Of a DNA stretch of 14,299 bases, positions 10,101-14,299 are shown one piece after another. This DNA is from Dunaliella salina (lineage: Eukaryota > Chlorophyta > Chlorophyceae > Chlamydomonadales > Dunaliellaceae): positions 299,539 through 313,837 of the forward strand of contig MU069452.1 of NCBI GenBank assembly GCA_002284615.2. The letters run 5' to 3'. Within the stretch, counting starts at the first letter, position 1. Each line of letters opens with the position of its first letter. The notes below the pieces were generated by a model. The model had not been told where the DNA came from and searched no databases. It saw nothing but the letters and a program-made list of their open reading frames with translations. The position numbers and the translations under genes were made by a program.

Positions 10101-13100
10101 GCTTGGGGAATTTTGTTGGGGCCCTTTGGTGGGGATTTTGGTCTTATCCTTAATGCACATGGCGTGGCGAGCGTAGTTCTTTTTTTCTAGGACCCCAGCA
10201 CAGGCTGTTTTATGAATATACAGGGACTCGCGTGCAGTGTCTCTGGTGAGCTTGGGGTAGATGCCTGCTTGCTGTCCACTTAGGCATAGGCAAAGGTAGA
10301 GTAAAAGAAAATCTGCGCAGTGCAGAGGCTGTGTGCATTGTGGAAAGATTTCCCAACAAACAAACTGGCACAGGCAGAGGCAGAGACAAGGTTACAGCTG
10401 CGAGGATAAAAAAACTCATGGGCTTGGACAAAGGAATCGGCTTTGGCATGCTTTACACACGCAAAATGCTGTGCAAAGCAACAAGGGCTTCAACCGCCAT
10501 TCAGACACAGGACCCAACATGCATTTCATTCCAACTCAAAAATTACCCATTAGGGTTGGCCAGTTCTGAGTGCCAATACTTGATGCCTGTACTTATAGTG
10601 CTAAAAATTCCATGAATTTGCCTTATAATACATATTAAGACGTATTAGAAAAGGAAATTGGCCAACCCTAATTACCATACCCTTGCAGAAGCCCAAAACG
10701 TGTACACTCTAAACACTGTATCAAATATGTCTTGGAAGTGCCAGTCAGCATGGCCTTGCCCCTCTTCGGACATTGCATCCAAAGCTTCAGGTTTGCACAC
10801 AAACACAAGCTGATGCAACCTGTGACCTGGAGCTGCCTTGGGAACCTCCATGGTCTAGATCACGCTCTTTGTTCATGGGCACGCTGCACGGTCCTGCCTC
10901 TCTACCATCACATTGCATCAAAGACAAAGTAAAGGGGTTTCAGCATGCGGCAAAAGAGCCTCTTCCAGGCCTCTTAAGCCCTCTTTGAAGCCTTTATTGC
11001 CAACTCTTCATCCCTCTTTACACAACCCTAGTCATTTGTGCTTTTATGTGTTGTGACCTCAGGCTGGCGCAACCTCGCCCCTTATGATGGTGGCGTGAGC
11101 GGATGGCGACTATTGTGGGATCGATGGTGCCCGGTGCCTTCTTGGCGCTACGGCATGAAGCTGCCCAGGTAAATGTCGTTAATTCAATTTTTGATTTTTT
11201 TATGCACAAGGTTAACAAGATTCATACGAGTGAGCCTGTTGTGGGATTGATGGTGCCCTGTGCCTGCTTGGCGCAATGGCATGAAGTTGCTCAGGTGATT
11301 TTTGTCATTTTTTCCTTTTTTGGAGGAAATTTTTTGGGACTCACTTTTGGGGAGCACATTTTCTTTTTTGGGAAATTTACAAAGATTTCACAGGTGAGCC
11401 ATCATCATTCAAAAAACATGACTGCTAGGCTCGATGTTGTTGATGTGATGGTGGCCTATGCTCTGATGGCACTGCAGCATGAGGCGGCCCAGGCGAATGC
11501 CGAGGGAATCATGAGGCCCTGTGCCACAGGGTGCTGCGGCATGAAGCTGCCCAGCTTAATGCTGTTGACGTAATGGTGCCCTGTCCTCTGTTGGTGCTGA
11601 AGCTTTCTGTAGATATTCTGGATCAGATGATGTCTCCTGCCCTTGCTAGTTCTATGGTGTGGAGCTGCCAAGGTAAACGCTGTGTGGCCGTTGTGTGGCG
11701 GTGAATGCGGTGGTGGTGAATGCTGTGTGGCCTCTGCGTGGCGGTGAATGTGGCTGGTGAGTGCTGTGTGGCTGGAGCTGCCAAGGTGAATGCTGTGTAG
11801 CCTTTGTCAGGCTGTGCTCTGCCCGTGCATGCGCACAGGTACGCGCACATCATCAACCAGTTGACCTGGATGACCCATGCCCATAATCTGAGACGCGTCA
11901 GTGAGGACTACTGCATTGATTTGTATCTGCGACCCCCCAACATTGGCTCTTTCAAACTCATGGTGCGTTTGAGTTAGCACTGCTTCCTACATGCCTAATA
12001 CCATGTTGGCATGGATTTTCAGGACGAAAATAATGGTCATGATCCCTGTTGGCTTGCTGCTGGCATGCTACAACCCCTGGTGCACATGTCAATTCGCTCA
12101 AACTATTATTCCTTATGAACAATTATTTGATATTGGCTTGAATCCTCAGGATGAATACTGTGGTGTTGATCCCGCAGGGCCTGCTGAAGTGTGCAGTGCG
12201 CATGCTCAAGTGACACAAGACTACAAGATTGTTTTGAGGACTAGCAATAAGGGGCACAGTGGGCCATTACAAAGAGACCATGCCACATGTGCCACGACAA
12301 GACAAGATCCTGCAGGAAGAGAAAATGACCCACTCACCTATTTTTTGTACCCCTGAAATGCAGGGCAGCAATAGACGGAAATGGCATCATTTACATTTTG
12401 CAGGCACACACATTGTCTAAGTGTGCAGTGTGCATGCTCATGCATGGTGGGACTTTAAAATCCTGCGGTCAGGTCAGGCATCTAGCTTTGCGTTCTTGCC
12501 CTAGTGGAACCAGCCATATCTGAGTATGCAGGACATTCAATTTGACCTTTCTGAGCAACTCTGCACACTCAGTTTGAGCCAAGGGGGGTTCAGGGTGGGG
12601 GCTCGGGAATCAGGCGAAATCCCTGCCAGAATTGGGTCCTCAAGAAGCAACCCCCCGGCTTACCTGACCTACAGCGATGGTTGGGCATTTCATTAAGAGC
12701 ATATTCTGGGGGATCCGGAAGGCTGTCAGAGGTCCAGCAAATCGCCTGATTTTGGCCGGGAAAAGCTGGATTTCGTGCGAGAGGCACATGGTGCACCGTT
12801 TGGGGAACCGACTCCCGCGACCAGCTTAATAATTTATATCCTTAAAACTTTTAAAGGATATAAAGTCATCCTTGTTTTCCCCCCAAATTGCAGCAGAAGA
12901 GTGGAAATTCATTCCCAGAAGTAAGACATTGATAACATATGAAATGTGTATGTTACTCACTCGTTAAATTGCTGGTGACACTTGGCGAGGCCATGCAGTG
13001 ACATTCAAGTCCATAGCCTTGTGCGCTCCCAGCCTTGACAGAGCCCCAGGAGCGCGCACACCTGCACCTGGGCCCCCAAACCCGTCAGGGCTGGAACACA

Positions 13101-14080
13101 CTTAACAAGACAAAATACTCAGATTGTGGCCAGATGCTGTGCTTGCCTGGTTTCCAGTTTTGCACCACTTTTGCCTGGCAGGCACGCTGGTGCTCTAAGT
13201 GCTTTTGGATAAATTTCATCCCCCTGTTTTCCTACACCGATGGGTCAGGCTTAAAACAAAAACCTGGAAGCCAAAATATGGGGCAAAATCAGTTCAAAAC
13301 ATGCATCATGGCACCCTTTCGGAATGGCCAATTTTAGCCAAAAATTGGCTCACCCTGGCTCGCCTGCAACACCTCATCCTCACTTTTTTAAATGCAGAAG
13401 TGTATGATGTATCAATATAAATTACTCCGCATACTCAGTTGCTTGAAATGCCTGTGCTGGCCTGCAGAAAGAGGAAATGACCCGAACATTTACTTTGCTC
13501 CTCTGTAATGCAGAGCTAAGACAAAAATGGCATCACGTACATTGTGCAGGCACTTACACTTTCGTCAGAGTGTGCTTTGACGCGTGTGGAAAACTTGCAA
13601 GCGTCAACGCACACTTTGACGATGTATATGCCTGCACAATGTACATGCCATTTCTGAAAAAAATGTAAGGCATTGTAAAAGCTCCCTCTATCCTGCTTTT
13701 GCTCTCCAGTGCAAAATTGAGCCAAGCGAACCTGTTTGGAATAAGAAAAAAGTCATTCAAGGGCTACTTGAGGGTTTAAAAGGCCACCCTTCTTAGAACT
13801 GGAGGATGCTTGCACCTCTTTAAAATGCCTATACACTAAGCTCTCAAGCAGTGCCATTCTAGCTCAAATCAAATTCAAAGTTTAGTCTGGTGATTCATGC
13901 TTGCGAGCCACACTTGCAAAAAGCCTCAGTGGAGTTTCGGGCAAAAGTGAACTCTGAGCAAAAGTGAAAGAAAAACATAATACCACCTTGAGCTTATTCA
14001 GCGCTATGTGTTTTTTTTTGTGTGCTGGTTGCTACACAGGATTACCACCTCATGGAGCGCATTGTCAAGGATGCATACAG
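483..14080 (+). CDS. NTE/PNPLA6-7-type patatin-like phospholipase (lysophospholipase NTE1 homologue), partial, ten exons
   Basis: The spliced product is the catalytic half of a neuropathy target esterase family serine hydrolase. These are ER-membrane enzymes that deacylate phosphatidylcholine and lysophosphatidylcholine to glycerophosphocholine (family knowledge). Visible in order: [14 protein letters not shown], the oxyanion loop GGGSRG, the nucleophile elbow GTSQG (Ser codon 5884-5886), FTGAGF, IEDLW, LVRASMT, the dyad Asp in DGG (codon 8867-8869), [27 protein letters not shown] and the [12 protein letters not shown] segment. This is collinear with animal and fungal NTE. Exons: about 483-1157, 1793-1867, 3450-3573, 5751-5943, 7498-7713, 8783-8880, 9457-9539, 11063-11168, 11839-11962 and 14040-14080. 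All introns are GT-AG and all nine phases match. Cyclic-nucleotide-binding domains and the N-terminal membrane segment are not seen. The 3' end continues past the window. About 1.7 kb of the 13.6-kb span is coding. The 5' limit of the first exon is uncertain. Confidence 0.9.
701..742 (+). repeat. (CAA)14 coding for polyglutamine
   Basis: This is a perfect CAA run inside exon 1, in frame with VELVILHP downstream. It is followed by CAT and further CAA codons. Reverse-strand poly-Leu/Val ORFs here are shadows of this repeat. Confidence 0.9.
1158..1792 (+). other. Intron 1 with degenerate gcatgNtgcag repeats
   Basis: The intron runs from GTGAGC to CAG. Between about 1235 and 1525, variants of 'gcatgrtgcagagntg' recur many times, and 'gacatgctgc' appears at about 1239, 1446 and 1494. 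A 15-A run interrupts it near 1465. These look like a decayed short-unit tandem repeat. The 'tgacatgct' core also occurs in exon 1 near 1046, so an exon origin is possible but weak. Reverse-strand ORFs here are shadows. Confidence 0.6.
1793..1867 (+). CDS. Exon 2: low-complexity linker
   Basis: This 75-nt exon runs from tctcctcag (ends 1792) to the donor gtgaga at 1868. In the phase set by exon 1 it reads [19 protein letters not shown] followed by an Ala run, with no stop. It preserves phase 1 into exon 3. There is no recognisable domain. It lies between VELVILHP and GTREWL, where most NTE proteins have only a few residues, so it is part of an insertion. Support is the good splice signals and phase fit, not homology. 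It could be skipped without changing frame, since its length is a multiple of three. Confidence 0.65.
2037..2280 (+). repeat. Two-copy tandem duplication, about 121 bp
   Basis: The block starting ttcaactttg at 2037 recurs at 2158 with few differences and is about 121 bp long. Each copy contains gcactggcaaccca followed by gcacctcgcaccc. It is intronic (intron 2) and the ORFs across it have no recognisable domain. Confidence 0.85.
2455..3360 (+). repeat. 76/83-bp minisatellite, about 12 units
   Basis: The anchor gcagctcatatgcac starts at about 2492, 2575, 2651, 2727, 2803, 2879, 2955, 3038, 3114, 3197 and 3273, with a final degenerate copy near 3348. Spacing is mostly 76, with 83-bp units interspersed where an extra cagtccatgca-type segment is present. 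Each unit also carries ctagctgcacatgagcacc or the variant ctagctgcccatgagttcc. It fills the end of intron 2 just before exon 3. Long reverse-strand ORFs with repeated AYELHCCW are products of the repeat, not genes. Confidence 0.92.
3450..3573 (+). CDS. Exon 3: pre-catalytic GTREWL...HHHIRL segment
   Basis: The exon follows the acceptor accacag (ends 3449) and stops at the donor AG|GTAAAG (3574). Its frame gives [18 protein letters not shown] and then [13 protein letters not shown]. This matches the conserved NTE1 block PGTTREWL...HHHIQ that precedes the patatin domain. Entry phase is 1 (G|GC = Gly) and exit phase is 2 (AG|G = Arg), which joins directly to exon 4 as [13 protein letters not shown] degraded copy of its 3' end, with the donor destroyed, lies about 170 bp downstream. 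Confidence 0.9.
3590..3752 (+). repeat. Donor-side echo of exon 3 with short cactcacttgaNgcgg repeats
   Basis: Positions 3699-3750 copy the end of exon 3 (gcttgcccgggatgctgac...) as gcttgcccaggctgctgatg, with the donor GG|GTAAAG equivalent changed to AGATAAGG. The part between (3600-3690) repeats variants of cactcacttgatgcg, derived from the exon's cctcacttgacgcgg. Confidence 0.75.
3753..5500. other. Body of intron 3, no gene recognised
   Basis: Short ORFs on both strands (for example 3753-4064 and 4730-5074) show no domain and lie inside intron 3, whose ends are fixed by exons 3 and 4. There are C-rich blocks at about 4625-4680 and 5105-5150 that loosely resemble each other. The rest is plain intron-like sequence with A/T runs. 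Confidence 0.6.
5450..5750 (+). repeat. Exon 4 acceptor-side echoes (two decayed copies, ~119-125 bp)
   Basis: Copy 1 starts near 5507 (gcactgggtggcaggcaaagcc). Copy 2 starts near 5632 and reads [21 protein letters not shown] followed by a stop. The real exon starts at 5751. Flanking intron text is copied too (catctggccccctcacaa against catctgatcccttcacaa). In copy 2 the acceptor CAG has become CAC. Confidence 0.85.
5751..5943 (+). CDS. Exon 4: patatin core with oxyanion loop and catalytic serine
   Basis: After the acceptor ccatgcag (ends 5750) the exon reads [18 protein letters not shown], then [36 protein letters not shown] and [16 protein letters not shown] is the PNPLA oxyanion-hole loop and GTSQG the nucleophile elbow, with Ser at 5884-5886. 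The exon exits in phase 0 at CTGCAG|GTGTGC. A stronger-looking GTGAGA lies after a TG-rich tract at about 5995, but using it would leave phase 2, incompatible with exon 5. Two degraded upstream echoes start at 5507 and 5632. Confidence 0.95.
5944..5996 (+). repeat. TG/TGGG-rich tract at 5' end of intron 4
   Basis: A run of gtgtg/gggtgtg variants immediately follows the exon 4 donor and ends in gcaggtgaga, a decoy donor in the wrong phase. Confidence 0.8.
6000..7060. other. Body of intron 4 with CA microsatellite and one remote exon 5 echo
   Basis: A fragment at 6346-6370 (ctgcaggttgctgtgcagta) copies the exon 5 start, including a good acceptor, then diverges. A CA-rich microsatellite lies at about 6443-6475 and a T run at 6490. 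At 6190 the sequence atcagctgcaggtatg resembles the exon 4 donor. Other ORFs are not recognisable. Confidence 0.6.
7074..7497 (+). repeat. Exon 5 acceptor-side echo array (~107-bp units)
   Basis: Copies of the first ~90 bp of exon 5 plus the intron end begin near 7081, 7169, 7276 and 7383, before the real start at 7498. The spacings are 88, 107, 107 and 115. The 7169 copy has an intact CAG acceptor and encodes [20 protein letters not shown]. The 7276 copy has CCG instead of CAG. The 7383 copy has an in-frame TAA after four codons. Confidence 0.9.
7498..7713 (+). CDS. Exon 5: patatin domain middle ([24 protein letters not shown])
   Basis: This is a 72-codon, phase 0/0 exon bounded by ttggcag (ends 7497) and CAG|GTGTGA (7714). 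It encodes [33 protein letters not shown], and [19 protein letters not shown]. The matching animal NTE region has LDLTYPxTSMFxGxxF and IEDLWxPYFxxTTD. It is symmetric in phase, so duplication or skipping would keep frame. At least four decayed tandem copies of its first ~90 bp precede it. Confidence 0.95.
7714..8560. other. Body of intron 5, nothing recognised
   Basis: No gene, RNA or clear repeat was identified between the exon 5 donor and the exon 6 echoes. Confidence 0.55.
8580..8782 (+). repeat. Exon 6 acceptor-side echoes
   Basis: The clearest copy, 8681-8741, matches the acceptor region and first 38 exon bases (35 of 38 by hand count), with TTGCAG changed to TTGCTG. Two older copies seem present near 8585-8625 (gttgcaaggtcagtggaag) and 8640-8680 (aaagctgcaggtgcgatcac). 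Confidence 0.8.
8783..8880 (+). CDS. Exon 6: LVRASMT helix and catalytic aspartate (DGG)
   Basis: The exon follows ccttttgcag (ends 8782) and stops at CAT|GTGAGT (8881). It encodes [19 protein letters not shown] and then [12 protein letters not shown], the last Met being completed by exon 7. LWRYVRAS...DGGY is diagnostic of NTE. The Asp codon 8867-8869 is the second member of the PNPLA Ser-Asp dyad. Entry phase is 0 and exit phase 2. An echo starting at 8704 matches its first 38 bases at 35 positions by hand count. Confidence 0.95.
8881..9254. other. 5' part of intron 6
   Basis: Ordinary intron-like sequence, with no gene recognised. The + ORFs 8881-9213 and 9143-9679 run across exon boundaries in non-homologous frames. 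Confidence 0.5.
9255..9456 (+). repeat. Exon 7 acceptor-side array, 62-bp period
   Basis: The motif tccatgNNtgcNcag starts at 9318, 9380 and 9442 (the real acceptor), exactly 62 bp apart. A more decayed unit may start at 9255. The 9318 copy continues gatcaacatcca...catgtggcctcc, against gaacaacatccc...catgaggtccct in the exon. Confidence 0.85.
9457..9539 (+). CDS. Exon 7: [23 protein letters not shown]
   Basis: After tgcgcag (ends 9456) the exon completes the split Met and reads [27 protein letters not shown]. This is equivalent to [22 protein letters not shown] in animal NTE. Two donors overlap. GTGAGT at 9540 gives phase 1 and joins exon 8 as [17 protein letters not shown] at 9538 would give the wrong phase. 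The 3' end and donor are copied twice downstream, and the acceptor side is copied upstream with a 62-bp period. Confidence 0.9.
9506..9680 (+). repeat. Exon 7 donor-side array, three copies (63/47 bp)
   Basis: attgtggtggatgttgaggg starts at 9506 (in the exon), 9569 and 9616. The third copy retains a donor-like gacatgc|gtgagt. The array spans the exon 7 end and the start of intron 7. Confidence 0.9.
9681..10540. other. Body of intron 7, nothing recognised
   Basis: GT-rich at first, then mixed sequence. ORFs 9941-10153 and 10331-10615 show no family features and fall inside an intron defined by exons 7 and 8. Confidence 0.5.
10549..10672. mobile_element. MITE-like element with 14-bp terminal inverted repeats
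   Basis: attagggttggcca (10549-10562) is perfectly inverted at 10659-10672. The interior is about 96 bp, AT-rich and non-coding. attacc occurs just outside each end (10542-10547 and 10671-10676), a possible but overlapping target duplication. No transposase is present. Size and structure fit a non-autonomous DNA element, but a single copy cannot prove mobility. Confidence 0.5.
10680..11062. other. 3' part of intron 7
   Basis: No recognised gene. The short ORFs at 10732-10988 lack any domain. The sequence leads into the tgacctcag acceptor of exon 8. Confidence 0.45.
11063..11168 (+). CDS. Exon 8: [15 protein letters not shown] segment
   Basis: The exon lies between tgacctcag (ends 11062) and CCCAG|GTAAAT (11169). 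It reads [18 protein letters not shown] and then [16 protein letters not shown]. It corresponds to YGDSLSGWWLLWKRLNPW...KVP of animal NTE. Entry phase is 1 and exit phase 2. The exit makes Arg with exon 9, so [12 protein letters not shown] aligns without gaps to KVPDMAEIQSRL. A longer ORF in a different frame (11103-11573) is a shadow. The 3' half plus donor is echoed up to five times in the following intron. Confidence 0.9.
11230..11800 (+). repeat. Exon 8 donor-side echoes (up to five copies)
   Basis: Copies of the exon 8 3' end plus donor end at 11294 (CAG|GTGATT), 11492 (CAG|GCGAAT), 11554 (CAG|CTTAAT), 11672 (AAG|GTAAAC) and 11785 (AAG|GTGAAT). The real one is at 11168 (CAG|GTAAAT). The first copy keeps most of gttgtgggatNgatggtgcc...tggcatgaag but has an in-frame TGA. 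The last ones sit in a ctgtgtggc-rich minisatellite. Confidence 0.85.
11839..11962 (+). CDS. Exon 9: [14 protein letters not shown]...[13 protein letters not shown]
   Basis: The exon lies between gcgcacag (ends 11838) and CTCATG|GTGCGT (11963). It reads [20 protein letters not shown] and then [21 protein letters not shown]. This matches the region after the catalytic domain in NTE (SRLAYVSCVRQLE...YLRPPIDCFKTM). Entry phase is 2 and exit phase 0. Confidence 0.92.
11963..13460. other. First part of intron 9
   Basis: There is no gene I can support. An open frame at 11991-12356 has no family features. Repeated text includes caggaNgaaNa...gatccc at about 12023 and 12150, and aagtgtgcagtgYgcatgctc at 12187 and 12419 (22 of 24 matching). 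Hairpins occur at 12833-12864 (11-bp perfect arms tttatatcctt) and 13020-13060 (tgtgcgctcc / ggagcgcgcaca). Confidence 0.5.
12309..12436 (+). repeat. Diverged copy of the 13461-13584 element
   Basis: cctgcaggaagagaaaatga, then gaaatgcagggc, then atggcatcatttacattttg and caggcac recur in the same order and spacing at 13461-13560 as cctgcagaaagaggaaatga, gtaatgcagagc, atggcatcacgtacattgtg and caggcac. Confidence 0.75.
13525..13653. repeat. Large foldback: ~55-60-bp inverted arms, ~15-base loop
   Basis: The left arm 13525-13584 (aaatggcatcacgtacattg ...) and right arm 13600-13653 (... caatgtacatgccattt) are near-perfect reverse complements with a few mismatches and small indels. Both strands give similar short ORFs for this reason. 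It could be a foldback transposon remnant or a small-RNA hairpin precursor. Confidence 0.85.
13661..14039. other. End of intron 9
   Basis: AT-rich sequence without a recognised gene, leading through a T run at about 14011 to the exon 10 acceptor. Confidence 0.5.
14040..14080 (+). CDS. Exon 10: [14 protein letters not shown], last exon in window
   Basis: This 41-nt exon follows gctacacag (ends 14039) and ends at ATACAG|GTATGT (14081). It reads [14 protein letters not shown], continuing FKLM from exon 9 as in the NTE segment [21 protein letters not shown]. It exits in phase 2. The next exon is not in the window. The exon is short, but position, phase and alignment all agree. Confidence 0.82.
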
Positions 14081-14265
14081 GTATGTTTTGAAGGCTGTGC
14101 AGGATGAGCAAAGCGGCTGAATCGGATCGTGATGGTTGCCTGGTGAACCATCAGCTCAGGGGCTTTGGTCCTGAGGATAAGGATGTGTGCATGTATGCAG
14201 CATCACAATGTTTGCTGCTGTACACCCACGGCCTGCTTTTGCATTGACTGACTCCTTGTCCTCCG
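14081..14265 (+). other. Start of intron 10
   Basis: Intronic sequence after GTATGT. ataaggatgtgtgcatgtatg near 14178-14200 resembles the exon 10 3' end plus donor (caaggatgcatacag|gtatg), a possible weak echo. Confidence 0.5.
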
Positions 14266-14266
14266 T

Positions 14267-14268
<2 letters not shown>

Positions 14269-14299
<31 letters not shown>
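14269..14299. repeat. (CA)n microsatellite at contig end
   Basis: A CA run reaches the last base. It is the complement of the TG run at the start. Confidence 0.95.

Noticed and set aside
11103..11573. 156-aa + ORF overlapping exon 8
   Set aside because: It is out of frame with the homologous [10 protein letters not shown] reading. It stays open because exon 8 copies recur in the same off-frame.
11991..12356. 121-aa + ORF in intron 9 as a separate gene or an exon
   Set aside because: There is no recognisable family and no phase-compatible homologous segment. Exon 9 joins exon 10 directly in the NTE alignment.
12600..12800. Inverted repeat around aatcaggcga / tcgcctgatt as an element
   Set aside because: Only about 10 bp match perfectly, with weak extension. 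This could be chance.
3450..14080. Echo copies as an assembly artefact (duplicated contig ends)
   Set aside because: Copies differ from each other by roughly 8-30%, have different unit lengths per exon, and carry specific splice-site changes. Mis-assembly would give identical copies.

Overview
The window is eukaryotic nuclear DNA. It holds one identifiable gene, on the + strand, cut into about ten short exons by long GT-AG introns. Joined in phase, the exons encode the C-terminal patatin-like (PNPLA) catalytic domain of a neuropathy target esterase / lysophospholipase NTE1 (PNPLA6/7) homologue. The GGGxRG oxyanion loop, the GxSxG serine and the DGG aspartate are all visible. Mid-range GC, CAG/CAA repeats coding Ala/Gln runs, TG/CA microsatellites and intron-rich structure suggest a chlorophyte green alga. 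A Dunaliella-like genome is possible, but the organism call is an inference with low confidence.

Layout: 1-482 is a (TG)n end, a CAG-rich tract and unassigned sequence. Exon 1 (about 483-1157) carries a low-complexity Ala/Gln/Gly/Ser region ending in the NTE motif [10 protein letters not shown]. Exon 2 (1793-1867) is low-complexity linker. Exon 3 (3450-3573) carries GTREWL and HHHIRLARD. Exon 4 (5751-5943) carries GGGSRG and the nucleophile GTSQG. Exon 5 (7498-7713) carries [14 protein letters not shown] and IEDLW. Exon 6 (8783-8880) carries LVRASMT and DGGYM. Exon 7 (9457-9539) carries [12 protein letters not shown]. Exon 8 (11063-11168) carries [15 protein letters not shown]. Exon 9 (11839-11962) carries [15 protein letters not shown]. 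Exon 10 (14040-14080) carries [14 protein letters not shown]. Intron phase agrees at every one of the nine junctions. The N-terminal membrane/cyclic-nucleotide-binding part and the extreme C terminus lie outside the window, or upstream where I cannot recognise them.

The striking feature is in the introns. Next to most catalytic exons lie one to six decayed tandem copies ('echoes') of that exon's boundary, including the splice site. Exon 4 has about 120-bp units upstream. Exon 5 has about 107-bp units. Exon 6 has about 79-bp units. Exon 7 has 62-bp units on the acceptor side and 63/47-bp units on the donor side. Exon 3 and exon 8 have donor-side copies. Many echoes have lost the splice dinucleotide or carry in-frame stops. 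A 76/83-bp minisatellite (about 2455-3360) before exon 3 may have the same origin.

Other structures are a roughly 60-bp-arm foldback at 13525-13653, a 14-bp terminal-inverted-repeat MITE-like element at 10549-10672, and several microsatellites. Both contig ends are complementary dinucleotide repeats (TG at the start, CA at the end). I see no tRNA, rRNA, CRISPR, bacterial operon or intact transposase.
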